Position numbers and translations under genes: made by a program. The notes beneath the pieces were generated by a model that did no database searches, was not told where the DNA came from, and saw only the letters and a program-made list of their open reading frames with translations. Below, piece by piece: positions 35,201 to 47,200 of a stretch of 64,000 nt of DNA. The first letter of the stretch is position 1. Each line of letters begins with the position of its first letter. This DNA comes from Acanthopleura granulata (lineage: Eukaryota > Mollusca > Polyplacophora > Chitonida > Chitonidae). The stretch covers positions 16,703,896 to 16,767,895 of the forward strand of contig JABBOT010000005.1 of NCBI GenBank assembly GCA_016165875.1, written 5' to 3'.

Positions 35201-38200
35201 TATATGCTAAACCTAGTAGGCCGAGAGTTACGAACTTAAAGGCAAACAGCTAGCAGTCATGCCCTTACCTGTGAGGGAGCAGCAGTAGCAGCTGTAGACG
35301 TGGAGGGGACTGGTTCTTCTGTCTCACACCCTGGCTCTTCCGTTTTCCCTGCTATGCTCAGTCGTACCTTCTTCTGCTGCAGTCGCCGTCCACGCGGGTT
35401 GTGTTGCACAGTTGCAGTCTGGGTGTCATACATCCCACTTTCTCCCTGATAGAGGGTTTTATCAGCTTCTTCGCTGCTGCTGAGGCTGGCTGCAGTTGGG
35501 ACCTCCGACTTCACATTAACACCACGAAACTTCGTCTGTCTGGCAGAGCTGACAGCTTTCTTTCGCTTCTTCTTGCCTGTGCTTTCCTTAAATGTAGATT
35601 CAGGCGTTAGCCCAGGAGTCTGCATAGCATGAAAAGAATATTTATTCATTTTGTTCATGTTTATGCCGTACTTTAGAACACTTCACTTGTACGACAGTGG
35701 CCAGCATTATGGTGGGAGGAAACTGGGCAGGGACAGAAGGAAATCCACGACTATCCGCAGGATGCTGGCGGACCTTCCGACGTATGAAGGTCCTCTCTCT
35801 GCGGTTGCATCATCGTATGGGTTTAGCCCATAAGGCAACGTAGATGAGGCTTGGCAATCACACCTAACAAGAGGATTCAGTCTTTTTGGGGGGGTCAAGG
35901 CATTTTTAGAGTAATTGAAGCTTTTGTTTAGAATAAAATCCCATAAATATTTGTCTATTATCAACATATTTTCGAAATACACAGACAGACAAGTGTACAT
36001 GATCACAATGATCTTTCTCCAAATTGCCCATTGAAATAAAACTGTGACAGTTGAAGTTTACCTTCGGTGATTTATTGATGATTTATTAAACAGAAAGGGC
36101 ACACATTCAATTTCATATGATGTGCATGTTTCAACCGAAGTTAAGGGACATATATTTTGACTTTGTTCTATTCTGCAAGTTAGTATAACAAATCACTCGA
36201 GATTTAGACAACGCTGAAGCATTTAACTGCTTAGTCTAAAACCGTACAGGTAAAAACAAGCAGACACACGATAAAAGATATACCATGTTCGGGTCTTTGA
36301 TAGCCCCTCCAACAGCCTGTGACTGAGTACTGTGGAAGTCATACAGATCAGCTGACATAGGTGACTGTTTTGATTGGTGTTTGGCTGACGACTGACTCGG
36401 CGAAACCAATGTGCTTTCTGTGTGAGAAGACTTAAGAGTTGCCTCCCCTAGTGACGGCTTTGATTGGTGTTTCGCCGATGACTGGCTCAGAGCGTGAGAC
36501 GTGCGGGAAGACAGAGGAGTTGCCTCCACTGCTGGCTTCACTTTAATTCTCGTGTACGTTTCGACATCATAAAGAATGGTCTCCTGGTTGCCATCATCTG
36601 CTCGAGACGCTTCGACTTTACTCTTGTCAGACGTAATTTGTTCTGACAGGCTAACAGAGACCTCGGCAGATCTGTCCTGTTCCTTAAACGACAGACTTTC
36701 TGGAGGGATGGTAACATCCAGGTCTTCTTCTGGCTGTCAGTCAAAGAAACACAGGAAAATAACATTATAATCATGAATGAAAAATTTTAGCTCACAATTC
36801 AGCTGTTTTCTGAATCAGAGATTCGCCGAGTTATTTATTTTTTTTTCAACTCAATGTAAGTTGGATAACACTTACGGATAACAAGGATGGTAACCGTGTA
36901 ATATGCTACACATTCGTAATATGAGATATTCTGCAAAAAGATGATACTGTCTAACAATCAGGCCCAATGTAAGTCGGCCATACTAAAGGGATTTTGACTG
37001 ACTGACTGACAAACAGTGTATAATAAAAAATTTGTCATTTACCTGTATCACCACAGCTTCATCTTTGGGATGCTCTTTGATCTCCTGTTGACTGGAGATT
37101 TTTTCCTTTACAGCCTCTCGTGAATGCTCTTCTACAGACTCATGTGAGCCCTCTGCCACAGCCTCATGTGAACCCCCTTCTAGAGCCTCATGGTAACCTT
37201 CCACATCTTCACGTGAACTCCACTCTGAAACCTCATGTGAACCCTGTGGCCCTGTTCCTGATTTGTGCAAACTCCCTTTCACAGTCTCATCTGTGCCTCT
37301 GACATCTTTTTGAGACTCCTGTGACTCAGCCTGCCTCTTTGGTTTCGGAGGTTTGTCCTGACTTCTAGGGGTGAATGAAAATGGGTCATCCTCCTCATCG
37401 TCTGTGCTGTAAGAGCCATAACAGAATTATTTAAATACCAGAGTTTTGAGATTAAGACTAAGATTGATTTTGATGTTATTTATTTCACTGGTGTCTTATG
37501 ACATACTCAAGCATATTTCATTTTATACGACTGCAACCAGCCTTATGGTGAGAGAAAACCAGGTAGAGCCCAGGGTAAACCTGCAGAGAGTGCTGGCAGA
37601 TCTTCCCACGTACAATCAAGATTGAAATCAGTGAAATTTTAAACACGTAACAGAATAACAAGTATATGTATTACCATACTTAGCAAATTACAGTGGTTAA
37701 TATAGCTTAGGCCTTGATGCGGACAGTCTTTGGTTAAATAATGTGTCGTGCTTCTTAGAAGAGGTTATATAACTCAACAATAGCTGTGGAAAGGTGTGCT
37801 TTCTGAAATGAATTTCTCAGGACTTGTTTATTTATTTTGTTGATGTCATTCTTAACAAAATTACACTTGTGCAACTGAAGTCATTTTCTGACCCAAGGGT
37901 GCAGGAAATGAGACAGCTCAAATCATTATCACACCATACGACATATCCCTGTGGTAAGTTAATGATAGAATTTCCTGTTGTCACACCCAGGGTTTCACAA
38001 CCGCAGAGCGAGCTCTAAAGAAGACCAGGGATGTATTGGGCAATTTGTCGTAAAACAGTATGATTTGAAGATTTAAAAACGATTTAAATTTAAATCAAGT
38101 TTTTTTTTTAGATTTTGGTAGTTACAAGGAAACAAATTTTAAAGTTGGTTATAACACATACATAAAAGGGGACGTAACTGTAAAAATAATTTTGATCAAT

Positions 38201-41200
38201 CAGAACATAGGATAAGTAATAGCCGATTAGCAGATAGGACATGAATCGGGCAGTTGGTGGTAAATAATGGATTGATTATTTCCTTGTGTGACATCTTTTG
38301 GTGAGTTGCGAACATGAAGGTGTGCAGTGATCACAATTATTAGAATTCTCACTGGTCTTTGTACAATGGTCTTTTTCTTTTTTTTTGAGGCGAAACTCCT
38401 CTTCTGAAAAGACTCTCTGTCTCAGGCTTTATGGAGGTCTCTGGGATATGTACCACAGGTCCTGGTAGAAACAAAAATTTACATATATAAATTCACTTAA
38501 ATTCACAAATTTGCTTGTACTCATTCAGTAAAAGCAATGGTTTCTGGTGGCTATGCTTACATGTATCAAATTTGTTTTTTGATCACAGGTACTTTCAAAC
38601 CCTCGAACCTTACATGTGAATCACTTTTGATTCACAAGTCACAAATTTTCACAGACTATGATTTAAGCTCCTCCAGATCATTAAATATCCCCCCCCCCCA
38701 AAAAGTATTACCCACATTTTCTTGGCTATCCTGTTGTCATATATATGAACCTGCTTATCATATAAGGGACCATACATTGTGAATTTGAAATTTCTGGTTT
38801 TTGGACAGTAATTTATGAGGGAAATAGTTTCCTGTAAAATTAAGCCAGAGAAGTAAAGTTTACTTCAGTTTTTCACAGAGGTATAGGTTAAATCACACCA
38901 AGAAGTGTCAATGATTAATGTAAATGACCTACAATTTCACCCAGAGAAGTGCAGTCTAAGAGGCAAATAACTGAAATATTTCTTTCGGAGCTGGAACTTG
39001 CACTTTACAGTAGGATATCATCCTACCATCCAAATAAATCTCAAGAGAGAACTCTCGAAATTAGGAAAAAATGAGCAACTTAGTCGTGGACGAAATTTTA
39101 GGTCATTTAGGGTAGTTTCTGCCATCAGTAAACCGCACTGGTGAGTCTGAAGGACTGTAGACCACTGTCCTCTTCCTCCCCGTCTGGATCACCTATCATC
39201 CTGAGGCTTAGGGACGGCTTAAACACAGAGGCAGTCCTAAACAGAGAGACAATAACTTTTAATATTACACCAGTACAACTACATATATGTAGAGAAAAAC
39301 GGCCAAACTCAAAAAGAGGGAATCTTTTGTTCATCTATAATGAAATGTAACTTTTCACTCTGATGTTTTGTCTTTTATCACATACTTCTATGAATCGAAA
39401 ATTCTCTCAAACATGGAGAAAACTTTGGCAACCAAGGGAGGAAAAAATCTGTATAAAGAAAGGTTAAGAACGGTTTGGCTTAAGAAAAAAAACCCCCAAA
39501 AAACACATATGAAACAATATTTTTCCATCACTGCCTACATATCCAAAGAAAAACAAAAAATTTTCACCAATTCATGGCAATCATGAAATGAGCAACTTAG
39601 TCGCAGCCAAAATTGTCATGAATTTCAGGAATGAATGCCATTTCCACAAGTATACCTTTCCACATCTTCTTCAACTTTCTCTTCGGGTGTAGAAGACATG
39701 GGTGACTTCTGCGAGGGTATATCAACATCAATGCCAGCTCTTCCTGGTCCTCTTGGTGCAAAGAGGGAGACTCCTATGAAACAACACCACTTTACATTTA
39801 ACACTACACATGAAAACCGGAAATCCCAATTTATCATTAAATAATCAAAAATAATAACAATGGACGGGGAATTTCAAGTTAAAAAAAAAAAAACACAGAT
39901 CGATCTGACTGCCTAATTAGGGCAGAATAGTAAACTTTTTACGTACATGATTTACCACTGTATAGAAGGTGTTACCTAAAACAGGCATGGTCAACTCACC
40001 GGAAGGATCAGAATTGCTCAAATGTTGCGTGCTGCTCCTGCTCTTCTCAGGCCAACTGGACGGTTTGTGGGAGTTAACAGACTTCTGACCCTTAGCCTTA
40101 CCACCTGGCTTCACATCCTTTCCTGTGTACACACAGCTGACTCTTTAGCTACCCATTCCATATAGTTCCCTTCACACAATTTTCTGACCGTGTTAACTAC
40201 TACAGATATTTCCATGTTAAATACCATTATCACAAATCAAAAATAGGTTTAACAGCCAAGAGAGTACATACTATGCCGCTAATTTTTCATCCTTTCAGAT
40301 GCAGTTTGATTTGTCCAGTCATTTGCATATTTGAGGTTTAACATTATTTCTGCCCAATAATTTTGCTGTAGCAGGCTGGACACAGTGCTGACAAATTTAG
40401 TGCTGTCTCACTAAAATACCATGAGAAAGACAACACAATGATGCCTCACCCAGTCGTAGTATACTAACACTTGGACTTCTACAATGGAGACTCTCACTAC
40501 TTAGCCATCACACACACATGTGGCTAGTGGCAGTTTGATAAGGACAGCAAAACACCGACTGCGTCAGTTATTGGGACAGGTTGCTTACCTGCAGAGTCTG
40601 GCTGGGAGGGAGACAGTCTCAGCACTATGTGCTGGGAGTCCAGGTACCCTACAAGCAAGAACTAATCACTGACTGATACTATCTTTGGAAAGAAAAATAG
40701 AACAATTAGTACCTTATTATTATTAGTGCCTAATACCTGGATGGTCCAAAATAAACACATATCACCACTGAGGCAGACATGATTAGTTCCAATTTTTTTA
40801 TATCACACCAGCAGTATTTTAAAAGACATGGGACCAACTTAAAATGTAACAAATAAAGGTCTAATTTGTAATACTTTATATGAATTTATGTTGTACATTG
40901 CCAAAGTATGCTTCCTGAAAATGTTCAATATCTATAAATATTAAAAAAAACAAAACGTTCATCTACAGCTATATTCTCTCTAAATGAGCATGACAATGTC
41001 CAAATTTCAACAGAATAAAAGCCAGTTTTAGAAGGAGAAGAGAAGCACAAATAGTTCATTACCATGTTCTTCATCAACATCCATATCCTACAAATAAAGA
41101 AACACGATTTTTTAACAGAACTTTGGAATATTTGCAAATCTTTTATTCTGTAAAAGCTTAGAATTTAAGTGGCTCTTTAATAAATGCATCCAAAACACTG

Positions 41201-44200
41201 AAGTGTATACATATGCTCAGAAGTTGCCTGCTTTAAAGCATAAGAATGGTAAGTGTCTGAAAATTTACACCATAAGTCGCTTCAAAAATTCCTAACTAGA
41301 CAGCAAAATCTAATTGACTCTGCCATACCTGAATATAAAATCCGCTCAGACTAGGTGTTTTTTGTTTGTTTTGTCATGTAACGGACAAAACACAGATGTA
41401 CATATACTCCCTACAGTAATGAGTAGAAAAAAGGTGCTAAGGAGGTCAGGAAGTTGCTTTGCCATTAAAACTGGTTTGAGAGAGGGGTCATAACTCTGTA
41501 ATAATTGTCACTAAACTTTTTTTCTTTTTTTTCAATTGAAAATTATGGATAACATGGTCAAAACAGCTCATCATTTCTCACTTAATGCATCACTTGACAG
41601 ATTTGCCCTTCATTCTTTAGAGAAAGGGTAAACTGGACCTGTCAAAAGTCTGAAAAAATAGATCAATGGTACACCCATTTAACAGAATTTCAGAGTGCTT
41701 AGTAAAATGCAGTATTGTTCCGCCCAGCCTCTAGCTGATTTTCTATAAACCCTACTTGTGATCTGTGAGCAGAGTTTGAATTGTCCTCTTCAGAGTGTGA
41801 CAGTCTCAGGGCCAAGAAATCGCTGTTCTCACTGTTAGCTTCAGACAGACCGGGCAAAAACTTCGAAGAGCTGGATTGAACGTGTAACTGCTGTGAATCA
41901 TGAATTGGAAATGCATGTGTGGTCATGATTACCTATTTTGTCACATTGCAGGTCATCCTCTACTTTGTTTTTGTAATCTATGGATGGTTGCACATTGAAA
42001 AAAGATGTTTTTATCACTAAAGTCAACATTTCCACACTGAAAAGCAGAGAAGGGAATGCACAAAGCTTGAATGTTGTTGAACTTGTTTGGGTGGGACCAG
42101 ATTACGAGGAGCAAGCAAAACTCCTTGCTAAAAGCTACAGCAAGAGTACTGTGAGTTGGATTTTTGTCTGCAAAATTCCAATACTTTGGGAGCAGTAAGT
42201 TTAAGAGATTTCAGCAATAGGCTAAACAGTACATTCACCATACCTCTGAGGCTTCAATGTCAAACTTTCTTATCCCTCTGGCCTCGGCTTGAGTTGCCTC
42301 CCCTGAAGTCTTTTCTGAGGAAGCTGGTTGTTGCCCTGCTGACCCAACATCACTTAACAAGGTAAATGGTTGCCACGCCTGAAAAAATAAAGAGGAATAT
42401 TTAGCACAGTTTATTTACTTTTCACAGGAAAATATGAATACAGGTTCACAGAATGTTCAAGTGTTTCAGTATATATGCTTTGATATTTCCTTACAGAACG
42501 CAAAAATTCAACACTTCTCTAACTTATTGCAGGCAAATCAAGTGATTTGGAATTTTCTTGATGAAAATTTCCAGAATAATGTTTGCTTAGACACAAGGAT
42601 TGTCAAATATTAGTGCCAAAAAAAAAAATTATCATCTTATACACAATTGTTCTGAACTGGAATATTAAAACAAACTATGAACAGAATGAGGGCAACTCAC
42701 CTTAATACTTTCCCTGCTATTTCCATTAGATTTATTCTCAGATTCTACTGACTGTTTCCCTGATCTGGAACTGCTGCTAGATCCAGAAGTAGTAGTCTAT
42801 TATAGGCAAAACAATGATGGATAGAATTAAGTCTTGGTCAAAAAACTCTCTACACAAAGAAAGTTTAGAATTACAATTACTAAACAAATGTATATGTCAC
42901 AGTCAAGACAAATTTAATCAACTCCTCAAAATTTGGAAAGCTTTAAAGTTGAACACTGTGTGAAGGGGTTATCACTGAAGGTCGCAACACTAAAAACAAA
43001 TGTAAAGGCTACTGCTGAATGATAACCCAGTTTTTTCTTTAAGATGAGCCAGTGTTAACGTTACACATGGGAGATATACTTTAGGTGTCTTTGCATTGAA
43101 AATACAGTTTCAAATTTTCATTTCTATAATGTCTATGTAAAAGCAAAGAAATGAACTGTCCCTAGATCAATGAATGCACCATGAGAAATTGTATGTACCA
43201 AGCTGTCCATCACTAGAGTCAGACATATGTCATTAACTGGCAGCGAGAGAAACACTCACACTTACAAAACTTTCAAAACTGTATCAAAAATCATTCACTA
43301 TGAACCTCGCACAGGTCACTGAATGGACTTCTACAGCAGATATTCACTGACCATCATGTTTTACATTAGCTGAAAATGTCTCATTCCAAGGTTTCAAAAT
43401 CATACAAAGGTGGAGGTACAGGCTAAACATCACTGTAATCACAGCAGTACCTACTCGTGTAATGACTGGACAAGAAACACTTGGTTTGGTGTTAAATGCA
43501 ATCCTTCTGAATGTTTGAATCAGAATAAGGCAGTCAAAAGCTAGGTAGAAGCACAAAGGTTAAGGACTACAAAACACTTTCACCTGCATATCAAATGGTC
43601 ACAGACAAATTGTCTTTCAAAAAACACATTTTACACTTCATGACCAACAAAGACCAAATCAATTATTAAATAATACATTATAATAGCAGAAGTGTTTAAT
43701 GTGTTTTAGTGAAATTTTAAACAGATGATCAGGTATTTTATAAACTGAAATCATATTTTTTAACGGTTTGCAGACTTACACCCACAGGACGCTTATGTTT
43801 GGTATCAGGATCCAAGGTAGACAACTCTTCAGGTCTGTAGCTCCCTTGCTCTTCTGCACTTGACTCTAAGGTATTTAGAAAAGCAAAACATTCACAGAAA
43901 AACGTTATATTCGCAAACTAATATGGGGTAAGACAGCAAAAATGAGGCTGTTCCCTATTAATTGGTTTTAGTTTAAGGATTTAGTGTCACTTTCATTGTT
44001 TTCATCATTAGATCGTATCTTACAGTATCACACTCCCGAATGCAAAAATGGTAGTATAGATGTGTACTGTGAAAGACATCGGATATGTAAAAAATTTACC
44101 TTTATCTGAGGACTGGGCTGTAGGAGAGCTTGGGATGATGACAGGAATAGACCCATAGGCTTCCACAGATGGAGGAACATCTTCAAGTGAATCACTGAAA

Positions 44201-47200
44201 AAAAAAATTGGCCTTAAGTAAGCAAAAAGATAAGAGAGCACTTTGTGCAGAAATTGTTTCCATCAAAAGTAGAATGAACTGAGAATCCATAAATGAATGC
44301 ATAGCATTTATTTTACCAATAATCACCATCAACCTACAGCAATAAAACACAAATCTGTAATATATGAATTAACTTAAAACTTGGACACAACCAAACAATA
44401 CTGGGGAAGACATGTCTGAAACGTCAAGAAATATCATTTTAACTCAAGAGTGATTCTTCAATCGAGACACGTCTTTGAACAACTTTCCACTGTGTAATGA
44501 TGAGCTATTCAAGCCAACTTTAAAATGATGTCAGATAACTGTGATTGGCTTGACACATTTTTCATAGCTCAGCAGCTTACACTAACTTAAATGCACAAAT
44601 CAAATACTGTAAACCAATAACAAATCCCTGATATGTTCACTTCTAAACACTGCAAGCTGAGTTTTTAAATTTCTTTTAAAATTTGCAATTTAGCTGCTTG
44701 ACAGCCTTCACACAGCAACGTAACGAGACCGCATATGATTTTGTGACACTAAAGACATCAACCAGAGGAACTGGATCCTTCTGTGGAACTTGCTTGCTCA
44801 AAGGCAGGAATCCATAGACTCTTCTTACACTCCACAAGGGGGTCAGACTACACTTACTTATCCAGGGTCTCGAGCACCAGAGCCTGGGGCTGTGACACCT
44901 GCAGGGAGCTGAGATGTTCTGAGGGGGTGAGGACGGCTGGTTTGTCTTCCTCATCAGAGTCTGGAAAACATGCATGTGAAGCAACTTGAGATTACATTCT
45001 CTGCTCTCTCAATGTATATCAAGAAGATGTTTTAACTCCAACTACAGACTCCATAGTTCAAAGAGTTAGTTATGTGAGTCAGTTATGCAAGAAGTTTATT
45101 TACAACCTTTTCTTGTGCCAACAGCAGAACCATTTTACACAGGGGTGTGAGCTCTGCTGGAAAGGTGTGCTTTGCAAAAAGGTTACTTTGATGTCAGACA
45201 CTTACTTCTGTAATTTCACATACTTTTTTTTTTTACTTTGCTGTGTGCGCTCCAATTTTCTACAACTATAAACCTGACTATCACGGTGAAAATTTTCTAC
45301 ATACAGCTTTATTAACACACCAGTGTAATAAATGATGAACACAGTTCTCCAGACTTTTTTCTACTAAAATCATGGATTATGGGTGGAATAAGCTGGAGTA
45401 CTTTAGTACACCATCGTCATTTGCTCACAAACCTCCTGACATAAGGCTGCATGTTATGCAATGAGAGATGGATTTCAGAATGTACACTTATTAGTCGAGA
45501 GCTTGACTGTCACAGCACTTTAATCACCTGAGCCAATGAAGGCCCAATAATTAAAATTAAATCTATAGAAACTTGGGCTTCAGTCTTCATGTACAATTCG
45601 GTCATGTGATGCACCAACTCCTGCAAACAGATCTGTGACAATGACTTGTAGCTTGCTGAACTTTCTTACCCTCAGCTGTAAAGAGGTCTTTAGGGGAGTG
45701 CATAGGTTTGGCATCACCCCGTGTCCCCACCGCTGGGGATCCATGATCCCTGGGCTTGCTGGTAAGGTGTGCGCCCTGGGTATGGGAGAGCTCCCACTCC
45801 ACCCCACTCCCTAACACATACTTCCCAGATGATCTGCCACTATATGAAAACAGAAAGTGACAGTAACCTAAAACAGTTGTCCTTCTAACTTAATACCTTG
45901 TTAATGTTAACTGACACATGCGAACATCTGTTGCATGACTGCAACCATTTTAGGTCCAATGTCCATCTTAATACCAGTAATTAACGAGCAGCCTGCATTT
46001 CTAAAAACACATACAATCTACAGATACAACTAATTTTTTTTTCCTGTTTTGGTTAAAGGACGCACATGTCAATGTGATGTGTCCTCTACATGCCTTACAA
46101 GTGGATGAACAAAAAAAAAAAAATTGATATAAGTTTTTCAATTGCAGTGGACGCAATGGAGAAACTGCAATACAAAAAGTGCAATACAACACATTCAGCT
46201 AATTAGAATCTGTTCGCAACACATTATCATCTCTTAGCTACTTTGCATAGCACAACACTTCAGTGTCTGATAAAAACAGAAGTCTGGCCTAGTGTTCTTG
46301 TCTTGAAGTTTGTGGGGAGTAAACATTACAGAGGTTCTTTTCATTCAAAATTGACATGTCTACATAGTTTCTATCAACTCCTGGACAGAATGGCAAGAAC
46401 CAGACTTGAACTCACAACCTCAGTGACAACTTCAGTCTTACCTGCTGTCTTGTTCTCCTTGAAGCGTCTTTTCCGCCTCTGAGACATCAACTACATGTGG
46501 TGCTTTGATCGTCTTGTCTGGATCATCTATAAAACAGATGTCACCAGATTATTTATTTATTCATTTCACTGGCATTGAATGTTACAGTCATGTTATGCTG
46601 TCCGGATTGTCAGTGGAGAAAACCAGGCTTGTGTTCGGCAAAACACGCATTTTTAAGCCTACCTCTGCTGGTACCAATTCAACTGTGTGGGTTACAAAAG
46701 TATTTCTATCATCAGAAACTTTCGGCCCATAAATGAAGCAGGTGAAGTTTAAAATGTGCTTTGTTGTTGTTGTAGTCCATATGTGTAACTGCCCTCATTA
46801 GGTACAAGGGTTGCCAATATTTATTTAAAAAAAGTCATCTGAGTATCTTTGTGTTTTGATACATATTGGTATGTCAGATTTTCAAAACTGATGCATATTT
46901 CAGGAAAAATTATTTGAAATTTACGCAAATATACATGCTACCTAGAGCCATGTTAGATCATGAGTTTTAAAACACACACAATTATGTATAACACTCAAAA
47001 ACATTTAAAATGCATCTGTTACAAATGTCACCTAAACCCATATGTAACTGTTCTTTTAATTACATAGTAAGTCTTATCGTGAATAATTTAACTGTTGGTC
47101 ATATACCAGATGATCCATCAAGGGGTGAGTCAGACGTGGACCTTGCTACAGCCACGTCACGGATAACACCTCCATCTGTGTCACTGCGAAGGGAGAGGAA

